IMG/VR virus record: IMGVR_UViG_3300038429_000072
Coordinates: 1-34,047 of that record
Source: a virus
Direction: 5' to 3' (one strand)
DNA length: 34,047 bases
Positions 1-5,754 of the stretch are shown here, one piece after another (the stretch's first letter is position 1; each line of letters opens with the position of its first letter). The notes under the pieces were generated by a model. It saw only the letters and a program-made list of their open reading frames with translations, had not been told where the DNA came from and made no database searches. Made by a program: the position numbers and the translations under genes.

Positions 1-2
1 AT

Positions 3-179
3 CTAAAATTGTTTGGCTGCGTGTACGGCGTGAGGTTGTTTTTTCCACGCCTTATACATTAAATAACTTTGATAGAACTTTTCTGGCGACGACTTATCTG
101 CATAGCCCGATCCATTGAAGCTAGCCATTGATAAGTAGAGCCATTCTGTCCCCGTTGTCTTGGGGTTTCGTTTGCTCAT
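3..179 (-). CDS. Small hypothetical protein, 58 aa
   Basis: This is a complete short frame reading MSKRNPKTTG... and ending ...HAAKQF before a TAG. It is preceded by a good ribosome site, AAGAAGG, 4 nt before the ATG. The protein is basic and rich in Lys, Tyr and Trp, with no signal peptide or membrane segment. I do not recognise a family. It is read leftward from a leader that contains an extended -10 and a hairpin, and the window edge lies just past its stop. A competing frame on the plus strand (128-316) has no comparable ribosome site and looks like a shadow. Confidence 0.55.
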   Translation of the reverse strand: MSKRNPKTTGTEWLYLSMASFNGSGYADKSSPEKFYQSYLMYKAWKKQPHAVHAAKQF

Positions 180-200
180 ATTACCTTCTTAATAGAAGAA

Positions 201-226
201 GCCCGCCACGCTTTCACGGTGCGGGC
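201..226 (-). promoter_or_regulatory. Leader hairpin upstream of the 58-aa gene
   Basis: GCCCGC at 221-226 (minus-strand reading) pairs with GCGGGC at 201-206, and the stem continues inward with one bulge. The hairpin sits about 20 nt upstream of the start codon of the 58-aa gene, within its predicted mRNA leader. It could affect translation or stability. It is not followed by a clear U-run, so I do not call it a terminator. Confidence 0.4.
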
Positions 227-239
227 AGGCTACTTCTAC

Positions 240-251
240 ATACAATTGTAT
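240..251. promoter_or_regulatory. 12-bp perfect palindrome ATACAATTGTAT, possible operator
   Basis: ATACAATTGTAT is its own reverse complement. It lies 16-28 nt downstream of the predicted start site of the leftward promoter at 275-283. A related but imperfect sequence (ATACAATTAGCAT) lies at the promoter of the ribbon-helix-helix gene near 926-938. Binding by that regulator is an inference only. Confidence 0.3.
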
Positions 252-274
252 ACGCTACCGTGATTAGCCTACTA

Positions 275-283
275 ATTATAACA
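275..283 (-). promoter_or_regulatory. Extended -10 promoter for the 58-aa gene
   Basis: On the minus strand the sequence reads TGTTATAAT, a perfect TATAAT with the TGn extension. No good -35 is seen at 16-18 nt, which is common for extended -10 promoters. The predicted start site is near 268, giving a leader of roughly 90 nt that contains the palindrome and hairpin. Confidence 0.45.
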
Positions 284-354
284 CAAGCGTCAACCCAGCG
301 TTTTTATAAACCTTAAGGGCGCTAGGTCTTCATTAAACTACGGGCAAGATTAAA

Positions 355-684
355 TTATTCTTCTGAAAGCATATATGAATCGGGAGCAGGTTGTTTAGTC
401 TGCTCTTCCAAGGTTGAGTGCTTCCTGAAACTCTCAACTTCTGCTCTACCTACGATAGAGTGGATTAACAGGACTCTATCTCTTGCGGAGTTGTATAGCT
501 CTCTGCGAACCAAGTCTTTAATAGCCTTAGACTGTTCTGCGTATGAGAACGATGCTTCTACTAAAGTGCAAAGAACTCCAACTAAATGGTCATTATTGGC
601 GTTGCTCATTTCACTTAACTTAACTGCTAACTGGGTACCTGCACTATCAGGCGTTGGTACAAATGTTGATTCTTTTTTTGACAT
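355..684 (-). CDS. Hypothetical protein, 109 aa
   Basis: The frame starts MSKKESTFVPTP and ends ...DSYMLSEE. The start has a ribosome site (GAAAGG) about 9 nt upstream. The predicted product is soluble and mostly helical, with a Ser/Thr/Pro-rich first 20 residues and charged helices afterwards; there is no signal peptide. I recognise no family. It is transcribed leftward from the extended -10 promoter at 841-849, divergently from the recombination-like operon that starts at 950. Confidence 0.65.
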   Translation of the reverse strand: MSKKESTFVPTPDSAGTQLAVKLSEMSNANNDHLVGVLCTLVEASFSYAEQSKAIKDLVRRELYNSARDRVLLIHSIVGRAEVESFRKHSTLEEQTKQPAPDSYMLSEE

Positions 685-790
685 GACTTGACCTTTCTTT
701 GTTTGCCCGTAGATTATTAAAGACCAGTGGCTGTCTATCCGTACAACTCTGGGTATAAGTCAGAGCCTGAGCTTTATGCTACCTTGGACA

Positions 791-900
791 TTTAACGCAA
801 TCTAGCCGAAGGACTGGCTAAAAAGACGCACCACAGATGTATTATAGCACCATAAAAGGTAAGGGCGCTATAAAAGGTAGGGGACTGGTTTGTCCACAGT
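791..900. other. Divergent intergenic region with repeats and a DnaA-box-like site
   Basis: The 265-nt gap between divergent genes holds a short hairpin (TAGCC/GGCTA near 803-820), two close copies of ATAAAAGGTA(A)GGG near 851-883, and TTGTCCACA at about 890-898, which matches the DnaA-box consensus TT(A/G)TCCACA. Short direct repeats, a DnaA-like box and divergent transcription are sometimes seen at phage origins, but this is weak evidence. Confidence 0.2.
841..849 (-). promoter_or_regulatory. Extended -10 promoter for the 109-aa gene
   Basis: The minus strand reads TGCTATAAT: a perfect -10 hexamer with the TGn extension. No convincing -35 is present. The start site would be near 834, leaving a leader of about 150 nt before the ATG at 684. 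Confidence 0.5.
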
Positions 901-914
901 TGTAGATATTACGC

Positions 915-943
915 TTGCATTGTGCATACAATTAGCATACGAT
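915..943 (+). promoter_or_regulatory. Promoter TTGCAT-17-TACGAT, probably giving a leaderless mRNA
   Basis: TTGCAT at 915-920 is separated by 17 nt from TACGAT at 938-943. The GTG start of the next gene is 7 nt downstream, exactly where transcription would start, so the mRNA would be leaderless or nearly so. The same TTGCA(T/C) -35 recurs at several other promoters in this window (15545, 18675, and 32096 on the minus strand). Confidence 0.4.
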
Positions 944-949
944 TAGAGC

Positions 950-1072
950 GTGAAAGATAAGAATATAAGAGTTGATGCGGATGTTTGGGAGTTGTTAGTT
1001 ATTCTTGCTAAAAAGCAAGGGAGGACAATTAAAGGTTTGTTAAGGGTCTTAGTTGAGGAAGCGTCTAAATGA
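950..1072 (+). CDS. Ribbon-helix-helix (CopG/Arc-like) DNA-binding protein, 40 aa
   Basis: A GTG-started frame encodes MKDKNIRVDADVWELLVILA... and ends ...RVLVEEASK. The pattern is typical of a ribbon-helix-helix repressor: a short beta strand (IRVD), then helix A (VWELLVILAKKQG), a turn with Arg-Thr, and helix B (IKGLLRVLVEEA). Such proteins dimerise and insert the paired strand in the DNA major groove. It is the first gene of the rightward operon, so autoregulation or control of the divergent genes is plausible but inferred. There is no strong ribosome site; the -10 lies 7 nt before the GTG. Confidence 0.6.
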   Translation: MKDKNIRVDADVWELLVILAKKQGRTIKGLLRVLVEEASK

Positions 1073-1131
1073 GAACCGACTTGGTAAACGATTTACTAGA
1101 ACAACACTATAAGAAGGCATCTAATGACTGA
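1069..1131 (+). CDS. Possible 20-aa peptide
   Basis: MRTDLVNDLLEQHYKKASND. The ATG overlaps the previous stop (ATGA) and has GAGGAAG 8 nt upstream, so it would be translationally coupled. Its end overlaps the start of the next gene by 8 nt. It is very short and has no recognisable domain; it may simply be a coupling ORF that carries ribosomes to the 89-aa gene. Confidence 0.35.
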   Translation: MRTDLVNDLLEQHYKKASND

Positions 1132-1393
1132 CGCTGATAACCTTGACATGGAACTGATTGTCCCAGGTATCACGGCTTTCATTAAACAGGATAAACCCGA
1201 AGTGGAAATGCCTATGCGTACTAGCGATTTATCTTTTGGGGTTATAAACGGGGATACAGCCTCAGTATTTACCTGCCAATGCCGCATTCCAGGCCAAGAT
1301 GATGGCGACACTACTTGTTGGCTACACCACGATTGCATGTTGCAGGAATGCACCCATGCGGAAGAGGACGAACAAGAGTTTGAGGAAGACTGA
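1124..1393 (+). CDS. Acidic hypothetical protein with Cys/His cluster, 89 aa
   Basis: The protein is strongly acidic, ending with EEDEQEFEED. It has a Cys/His cluster in the middle (CQC at about 50-52, then CWLHHDCMLQEC near 65-76) that could bind a metal. The start has AAGAAGG 8 nt upstream and its stop overlaps the ATG of the exonuclease gene. I recognise no family. Its position immediately before nuclease and SSB genes suggests an early DNA-metabolism role, but that is only context. Confidence 0.65.
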   Translation: MTDADNLDMELIVPGITAFIKQDKPEVEMPMRTSDLSFGVINGDTASVFTCQCRIPGQDDGDTTCWLHHDCMLQECTHAEEDEQEFEED

Positions 1394-2259
1394 TGACTGA
1401 CATCAAAGAATTAGGCAAAACCTATAAACTGGCAGAGGGTGAAATAACCCGTATTGAACAGGATGACGAGCACTACTACTTTATAGATGGTGAGTTCTGC
1501 ATATCAGTAACTAAGGTTCTTGACTTGGCCGCTCCCTTTCCTGAGGGTTTGCGACAGTGGCTAAGAAATACTGATGCCCAGGAGAGCTTAGACTACCTGA
1601 ACATGACCAAAGATCGGGGATCTAAACTCCACAATGCCCTAGAAGGACTTTTGCTGGCCGAAGGACTAGACAAGGAACTTTATCCTACGAAATATGAGCG
1701 TGAGGCCATAACCAGCTTTATTCGGGTGATGCGCTTCTTGCAGCCTACTAATATAGAAACCGAATTGGTAGTCGGCGATAAAGCTCTGCGCCTTGGCGGG
1801 ACTATGGATTTGATAGCCACCGCCGACCTACGAAGATTAGAAATCTTGCTTGAACCGACTAAATACTTGGATATTGTTGACGATAACTTTGTCCTTAAAG
1901 AGAAGTTTAAGGAAATGTTAGAAGGCGCACCTAATCTCATACGTTTTGTCTGGGATCATAAATTTACCGGACGTTCCACCTATAACCATAAAGTTCAAGC
2001 TAGTAAATATAAAGCTATGTATATCAAGAGTTATCCCGATAATCCTGCACCATCTTCGGCTTTTACTTGGCGCTATTCTGCACAGCATAAAAATAAGTTC
2101 CAACTTTGTAAGGCCAATTTATCTGAAAAATCTTTTGACCGTATTTACGATACAGCCATTGAATATTTGGGCAAGTTCCCCGAACCGCCAGAAATGCCAG
2201 TTTATCCTGATACATTCAGACTATTTGACCCCATAACAACTAATAAGAAAGGACAATGA
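1393..2259 (+). CDS. PD-(D/E)XK (RecB/Cas4-like) exonuclease, 288 aa
   Basis: This has the motif series of RecB/Cas4-type PD-(D/E)XK nucleases. H80 lies in GSKLHNALEG, D139 in GGTMDLIA, the core D188-H189-K190 in VWDHKFT, and the QxxxY motif at Q202-Y206 (VQASKYKAMY). In this family the Asp residues and Lys coordinate metal for phosphodiester cleavage, and the enzymes resect DNA ends for recombination. The 288-aa length is normal for phage examples. It starts with GAGGAAG upstream and an ATGA overlap, and is followed 1 nt later by a probable ssDNA-binding protein, the usual pairing in phage recombination modules. No annealase is visible. Confidence 0.85.
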   Translation: MTDIKELGKTYKLAEGEITRIEQDDEHYYFIDGEFCISVTKVLDLAAPFPEGLRQWLRNTDAQESLDYLNMTKDRGSKLHNALEGLLLAEGLDKELYPTKYEREAITSFIRVMRFLQPTNIETELVVGDKALRLGGTMDLIATADLRRLEILLEPTKYLDIVDDNFVLKEKFKEMLEGAPNLIRFVWDHKFTGRSTYNHKVQASKYKAMYIKSYPDNPAPSSAFTWRYSAQHKNKFQLCKANLSEKSFDRIYDTAIEYLGKFPEPPEMPVYPDTFRLFDPITTNKKGQ

Positions 2260-2260
2260 T

Positions 2261-2770
2261 ATGGGAATGTACGAAAGTGGATTAAAAAAGACCGGCGGCC
2301 AGTTTCTAAAAACTGAGTCTGGTGGAAAATACCGCCTAAGAATACTAAATATGCCGAGCGTGTCAGCTTTCAAAAAAGACGATGGTGGAATAACATATCG
2401 CTTTAACTGGCCTGTATGGAGCTATGATGACGAAGCCGTTAAGATTTTAACTAAAGGGCGGAGCGTTCTCACCCAATTAGATGCAATTTCCGAAGAGTAT
2501 GGCGAGAAGTTACCTATGGACTGCGATATAGTCCTAACCCATAAAGGTAGTGGTTTTGATACTGTCTACACGGTAGTACCTGGCAAGATTAAAAGCGAGC
2601 TACCGTCCGATTGGCAAGCTAAAATGCCAGATTTACTCACCGATCCTAAAAGTAACATCCCTTACGAGAACTGGGTTAAGGGTTCCGAACCGATAGCTAA
2701 GGAGTCTAGTGTTCATTCTGAGCAAGTTCCGGTGGAAACTTACAATAACGATCTAGAGGCGAGCGAATAA
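2261..2770 (+). CDS. Probable single-stranded DNA-binding protein, 169 aa
   Basis: The layout is that of a phage SSB. There is a short basic N-terminus (GLKKTGGQFLKTESGGKYRL), a beta-rich core (YRFNWPVWSYDD..., TKGRSVLTQLDAISEEYG, CDIVLTHKGSGFDTVYTVVPG), and an acidic flexible tail ending in NNDLEASE. Aromatic residues in the core (F, W, W, Y) suit stacking on ssDNA. SSB family proteins of this type usually follow a PD-(D/E)XK nuclease, as here. An alternative is an unrelated recombination accessory protein. The ribosome site is AAAGG, and its last base overlaps the next ATG. Confidence 0.7.
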   Translation: MGMYESGLKKTGGQFLKTESGGKYRLRILNMPSVSAFKKDDGGITYRFNWPVWSYDDEAVKILTKGRSVLTQLDAISEEYGEKLPMDCDIVLTHKGSGFDTVYTVVPGKIKSELPSDWQAKMPDLLTDPKSNIPYENWVKGSEPIAKESSVHSEQVPVETYNNDLEASE

Positions 2771-3156
2771 TGTTTGGCTCTGAGGATAGGGACTGGACTG
2801 AGATTAAAAAGCAGTTGGATGTACACCTGAACCGACTTTATGTTAAGGGTACTACTCTGGCCGAGCCTAACACTCTGTCCAACGAACTGGTCGTCATCAG
2901 TTCCCTTAAAGTCAATTTAGCTATCCTCAGCGCCGAGTTAATCAACGCCGCCGACAGACAGAAGGCCAAAGTCTATTTTGATATTTTAGCTAGAGCCAAT
3001 GTCAGCCGGGCCAAAGAAGAGTGCCGTTTAGACGGTTACTACTTAGACCTGAAACTGAAATCCGAACAGGTAGCAGCTTACTTAAAAGAAGTTAGCAGCT
3101 TGGTCAGTACCGTCCAAACTTACCTAAGATGGAAAGGCCAAGAGGTGAACCTATGA
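2770..3156 (+). CDS. Helical hypothetical protein, 128 aa
   Basis: An all-helical soluble protein (…NELVVISSLKVNLAILSAEL…, …RANVSRAKEECRLDGYYLDLKL…). Heptad-like spacing of hydrophobics suggests a helical bundle or short coiled coil. The GAGG ribosome site lies inside the end of the SSB gene, so the two are probably co-translated. Similar small helical proteins sit between SSB and replication genes in many phages, but I cannot assign a function. Confidence 0.7.
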   Translation: MFGSEDRDWTEIKKQLDVHLNRLYVKGTTLAEPNTLSNELVVISSLKVNLAILSAELINAADRQKAKVYFDILARANVSRAKEECRLDGYYLDLKLKSEQVAAYLKEVSSLVSTVQTYLRWKGQEVNL

Positions 3157-3479
3157 CCCAAAAATCTAAAATATATAACTACCTGAAACAAAACCCCCGA
3201 TGGTTTAAATCCTACGAGTTACAAACTATGGCGATAAGACAGTTCGGTTGTAGCCCTGAGACAGCTATTAGACGGACAAGAGAAATGTCTGAACCACCTT
3301 CCGAGAATAACCACCAGCGTGAACCAGTCCTAGAAAGACGCAGAGTTGGTAGATATGAAGAGTATCGTTTTGGACAAACCATCTCACCGGCTGAAGTAGC
3401 CGAAAACTTAAAAGACACTTTTGAGAATGAGCGATTATTTGACGCTCCAGTGGCTAAACGGAAGATAAGGATGCTATGA
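3153..3479 (+). CDS. Winged-helix-like DNA-binding protein, 108 aa
   Basis: I place the start at 3153, because AGAGGTG lies 6 nt upstream and the ATG overlaps the previous stop as ATGA; an upstream in-frame ATG at 3129 lacks this. The first 55 residues (SKIYNYLKQNPRWFKSYELQ... then CSPETAIRRTREM) fit a winged-helix fold of the type seen in phage replication or transcription regulators. A beta wing is suggested by RRRVGRYEEYRFG. The C-terminus is basic. A role in replication or regulation is inferred from fold and neighbours only. Confidence 0.6.
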   Translation: MTQKSKIYNYLKQNPRWFKSYELQTMAIRQFGCSPETAIRRTREMSEPPSENNHQREPVLERRRVGRYEEYRFGQTISPAEVAENLKDTFENERLFDAPVAKRKIRML

Positions 3480-3658
3480 ACTCTCTGAAGATTAAAAAAA
3501 CTGATGAACATAAGCATAAGTTTGTGGATATACCCGATAAGAAAGTTATGCTGACTAAAGGAAAAAGTGATAGCACTTCTGGGTATGATTTACTCAAACG
3601 GCGTAAATGTGATTGCGGTATGATTGAAACTTATGACATAGAAAGAATTAGGTTATGA
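3476..3658 (+). CDS. Small basic protein with a CxC motif, 60 aa
   Basis: It starts MNSLKIKKTDEHKHKF and ends ...DIERIRL. It has a His-rich start (HKHKF) and a CDCG motif near residue 48, so it may bind a metal, but there are too few ligands for a standard zinc ribbon. The start overlaps the preceding stop (ATGA) and AAGG lies upstream. No family recognised. Confidence 0.55.
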   Translation: MNSLKIKKTDEHKHKFVDIPDKKVMLTKGKSDSTSGYDLLKRRKCDCGMIETYDIERIRL

Positions 3659-3741
3659 ACACCTACACTTACGCCCTCACCCTAGTAATTTTCTTGGGTT
3701 TGGATATAACTTTAATATGGTACTTAGAAAGGAAGAAATAA
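3655..3741 (+). CDS. 28-aa single-pass membrane peptide
   Basis: MNTYTYALTLVIFLGLDITL then IWYLERKK. The ATG overlaps the previous stop as ATGA, and the TAA overlaps the next ATG (TAATG), so it sits exactly within the operon chain. Residues 5-24 form one hydrophobic segment, followed by a positive C-terminal tail (ERKK), which predicts an N-out, C-in membrane peptide. Function unknown; phage peptides of this kind may be superinfection-exclusion or holin-like factors. Confidence 0.5.
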   Translation: MNTYTYALTLVIFLGLDITLIWYLERKK

Positions 3742-4466
3742 TGAGCGCATCAAATAACACTAACTGTAAAAATATGGAGGGCTGCAACTCCTGCAACTTC
3801 TGCTACTCCTGCGACTCCTGCTACTCCTGCTACTCCTGCAACTTCTGCGACTCCTGCAACTCCTGCTACTCCTGCAACTCCTGCAACTTCTGCGACTCCT
3901 GCTACTCCTGCTACTCCTGCAACTTCTGCTACTCCTGCTACTCCTGCAACTCCTGCAACTTCTGCTACTCCTGCGACTCCTGCTACTCCTGCTACTCCTG
4001 CGACGGGTCTTACGGGTTGAGAATGTCCGAGCGTATGATATTTTGCCTTGGCGAAGGTGGCGTCAAATCTGAAGGTAACGGCTACCAGAAAAACAACCAG
4101 ATATTCAACGTAGAAGTAACCAAAGATGAGTGGGACGAGGCTAGAGCCAGTTTACCTGAACTTAAAATAGCCATTACAAAGTGGACAGATGAAGACAATA
4201 TGACCGACCAAGAGAAAAAAGACGTTACTGGCTGGAAAACTATGGGCGGTTTTCTGAAACGCTATGGACATAAAGAGGCGTGGGCTAACTGGTGGACGGA
4301 CGCTAGCAAGTCCGATAAGCAGAAAATCTTAGACCTCCCACATTTCGATGATGATATTTTTGAGAAAATCACCGGCATAAGGGTGAATACCCTGTCGGTT
4401 AAAGGCACTAAGGTTAAGATCCGACTTACTGACGGGCAGACTGTGGAAGGTGAAATCGTAGAATGA
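3741..4466 (+). CDS. Cys-rich tripeptide-repeat protein, 241 aa
   Basis: The start at 3741 is chosen because AGGAAG lies 5-10 nt upstream and the ATG overlaps the previous stop; an in-frame ATG at 3717 is inside the membrane-peptide gene. Residues 15-86 are 24 uninterrupted tripeptides of the form Cys-(Asn/Tyr/Asp)-(Ser/Phe), closed by C87, giving Cys at every third position. The C-terminal 140 residues form an ordinary globular region with GGFLKRYGHKEAWANWWTDA and KILDLPHFDDDIFEKITGI, a block I associate with phage hypothetical proteins that often carry N-terminal repeat segments. The array may form a beta-solenoid or bind metals or disulfides; function is unknown. Confidence 0.75.
   Translation: MSASNNTNCKNMEGCNSCNFCYSCDSCYSCYSCNFCDSCNSCYSCNSCNFCDSCYSCYSCNFCYSCYSCNSCNFCYSCDSCYSCYSCDGSYGLRMSERMIFCLGEGGVKSEGNGYQKNNQIFNVEVTKDEWDEARASLPELKIAITKWTDEDNMTDQEKKDVTGWKTMGGFLKRYGHKEAWANWWTDASKSDKQKILDLPHFDDDIFEKITGIRVNTLSVKGTKVKIRLTDGQTVEGEIVE
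3783..4001 (+). repeat. 9-bp tandem repeat TGC-NAC-TYC, 24 units
   Basis: Twenty-four 9-bp units follow each other without interruption. Every Cys codon is TGC, every middle codon is AAC, TAC or GAC, and every third codon is TCC or TTC. No synonymous change (TGT, AAT, TAT, GAT, TCT, TTT) occurs in the array, which points to recent expansion by slippage or unequal recombination, with variation only at two base positions. Confidence 0.9.
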
Positions 4467-4471
4467 CCTAT

Positions 4472-4495
4472 CTAATAATAGCGAAGCTAAGGGGG
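4472..4495 (+). repeat. Dispersed element copy A (TAATAGCGAAGCTAA + G-run)
   Basis: Core TAATAGCGAAGCTAA at 4476-4490 followed by GGGGG, which serves as the ribosome site of the gene at 4500. It lies just after the stop of the Cys-rich gene. First of four copies. Confidence 0.7.
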
Positions 4496-4499
4496 TGTA

Positions 4500-4841
4500 A
4501 TGAGTGGCTTTGATAGTATTCGGCAAGGCACATTTAGAATAACTTTTGATAATGGGGTTGGTGTTTCAATCCATTTCGCCGCTGGTAGCTATTCAGATAA
4601 CGATGATTTAGATTTCAAAACCAGACTGCAGAATAGCTATGAACTTGGCAAGCTAGAGTCCTCTAACGCTGAAGTTATGATAACGACTGACCCGACAGGT
4701 AAGGTTGTTAAATGGCTTGAGCGAAAGCACGGGGACAATCCGGCGGGTAGGCTTACGCCCAAAGAAGTATTGGAAGTTCTTAAAAAGGCGGAGTCAGTCC
4801 TAACCCCTAATAGCGAAGCTAATAAAGGAAAGGAGAAGTAG
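4500..4841 (+). CDS. Hypothetical phage protein, 113 aa
   Basis: A beta-rich N-terminal half (GTFRITFDNGVGVSIHFAAGSY...) is followed by SSNAEVMITTDPTGKVVKWL and a helical C-terminus (TPKEVLEVLKKAESVL). The pattern resembles a small family often seen in environmental phages, but I cannot name a function. The start follows AAGGGGG. The last codons (TPNSEAN...) are encoded by a copy of the dispersed element. Confidence 0.65.
   Translation: MSGFDSIRQGTFRITFDNGVGVSIHFAAGSYSDNDDLDFKTRLQNSYELGKLESSNAEVMITTDPTGKVVKWLERKHGDNPAGRLTPKEVLEVLKKAESVLTPNSEANKGKEK
4805..4835 (+). repeat. Dispersed element copy B
   Basis: CCCTAATAGCGAAGCTAA with the core at 4808-4822, followed by TAAAGGAAAGGAG, which supplies the ribosome site for the gene at 4846. 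Here the element is translated as the C-terminus of the preceding protein. Confidence 0.7.
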
Positions 4842-4845
4842 CTAA

Positions 4846-5052
4846 ATGAAATACCGCCCGATAAATGTTACTCCGCAAGAAGCTGATTTTATAGTTGAAG
4901 TTTTTACTAAAGTACTGGAAAAAGAGAGTTTTGTAATTAAGACTTATTACAGTGCAAGAGTGGGGGCAGTTTTTATTAAGAACTTAATCCGTAAAGCTGA
5001 AAAGGCTAAAGGGAAGCTATCCTCTACTAATAGCGAAGGGGGAGAAGAATAA
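4846..5052 (+). CDS. Small hypothetical protein, 68 aa
   Basis: MKYRPINVTPQEADFIVEVF... is a compact alpha/beta protein with a basic helix (KNLIRKAEKAKGK). It is preceded by AAGGAG and its stop overlaps the next ATG (TAATG). The C-terminal STNSEGGEE is encoded by dispersed element copy C. No family recognised. Confidence 0.6.
   Translation: MKYRPINVTPQEADFIVEVFTKVLEKESFVIKTYYSARVGAVFIKNLIRKAEKAKGKLSSTNSEGGEE
5025..5047 (+). repeat. Dispersed element copy C (degenerate 3' end)
   Basis: CTAATAGCGAAGG with the core start at 5028, then GGGAGAAG acting as ribosome site for the gene at 5052. The 3' half differs from copies A, B and D (GGGGGAG instead of CTAA). Confidence 0.6.
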
Positions 5053-5240
5053 TGTACCAAAAATGTCCAATCTGTGACGGTCAGGGTATCGTCAGTAAAC
5101 CGCCCTATGTTGCTGGCGACCAAAATACTTGGGTAAGTGATAGAACTAGCTACCCTTGCAAAACCTGTAACGGAACTGGCTTAATTGTCGCCCCCACCCC
5201 TAATAGCGAAGCTAAGGAGGCCAATAATGAAAACATCTAA
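5052..5240 (+). CDS. DnaJ-type zinc-finger-like protein, 62 aa
   Basis: Two CxxCxGxG motifs are present: CPICDGQG near residues 5-12 and CKTCNGTG near 37-44. This is the signature of the zinc-binding repeats of DnaJ-like proteins, which hold one Zn2+ between paired motifs. Small stand-alone versions are common in phages, with unknown role. The C-terminal PTPNSEAKEA is encoded by dispersed element copy D. The 3' end overlaps the next gene by 14 nt. Confidence 0.7.
   Translation: MYQKCPICDGQGIVSKPPYVAGDQNTWVSDRTSYPCKTCNGTGLIVAPTPNSEAKEANNENI
5201..5221 (+). repeat. Dispersed element copy D
   Basis: CTAATAGCGAAGCTAAGGAGG: core at 5202-5216 followed directly by a perfect AAGGAGG ribosome site for the gene at 5227. 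This copy shows most clearly that the element carries its own Shine-Dalgarno sequence. Confidence 0.7.
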
Positions 5241-5526
5241 AGCTGATGGGGAGCTGTCCAAGATTAAAAATAGCCACACTATGAAATTAGTACCGAGTAG
5301 CCAAAGAGAATTATTTTGGTCAGAACTAGAACCCCAAATCCAAGCCTATGTTGCTTCTGAGAATATCAAAGCAAGGATAAGTGAGGTTTGGAAAGCTCAC
5401 GATGCTAAGTTTAACTATGAACCAAATGACCCATGCCCTTATTGTATGGGTGAGGCTTACTCTCTAATACACAATACTTTTGAGACTAGAATTGAAGAAC
5501 TTAAAGCCCAGCTAGGAGATAAGTGA
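5227..5526 (+). CDS. Hypothetical protein with CxxC, 99 aa
   Basis: The start at 5227 is chosen because AAGGAGG lies 6 nt upstream; a longer in-frame start at 5185 lies inside the previous gene. The protein is mainly helical, with a CPYCMGEAYS knuckle near residue 75 followed by a coiled-coil-like C-terminus (ETRIEELKAQLGDK). A single CxxC suggests metal binding in a dimer, or no metal. No family recognised. Confidence 0.6.
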   Translation: MKTSKADGELSKIKNSHTMKLVPSSQRELFWSELEPQIQAYVASENIKARISEVWKAHDAKFNYEPNDPCPYCMGEAYSLIHNTFETRIEELKAQLGDK

Positions 5527-5559
5527 TGCTTAACTATATAAGGCTAGTAAGACGTTAAG

Positions 5560-5754
5560 GTGATAGAACATTTATGCGTAAATTGCCACAAACAAATAAA
5601 AGCCGATAATAAGCGCCCCAAGCTATACTGTCAATGTGAAGAAAACCGAGTGGCAAAAGACAAAAAAACAGTGGTTCAAGTTAAATCCAAGCAATCATCA
5701 AGGGTATTGGATGTGCGCTTTGTGCGGCAGATGGGTATCAAGCCCCGATCTTGA
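5560..5754 (+). CDS. N-terminal part of a frameshifted HNH gene
   Basis: A GTG-started frame begins with a zinc-knuckle segment (HLCVNCHKQ...KLYCQC, residues 3-28) and then runs out of frame into unconvincing sequence (VQVKSKQSSRVLDVRFV...). The HNH domain lies in the +1 frame from 5636. Both frames overlap across a run of seven A (5662-5668). With six A there, one continuous protein of about 103 aa would be read, with zinc knuckle then HNH. The shift could be a sequencing error, a real inactivating indel, or slippage on the A-run. Confidence 0.4.
   Translation: MIEHLCVNCHKQIKADNKRPKLYCQCEENRVAKDKKTVVQVKSKQSSRVLDVRFVRQMGIKPRS

Noticed and set aside
128-316. 62-codon plus-strand frame at the left end
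   Set aside because: It runs against the better-supported 58-aa minus-strand gene and through a leader hairpin and promoter, and has no ribosome site.
3783-4001. Variable region of a diversity-generating retroelement
   Set aside because: Variation is inside an exact short tandem array and includes C/T changes; no reverse transcriptase or template repeat is visible in the window.
3783-4001. CRISPR array
   Set aside because: The units are 9-bp coding repeats without spacers. No other regularly spaced repeats were seen anywhere in the window.
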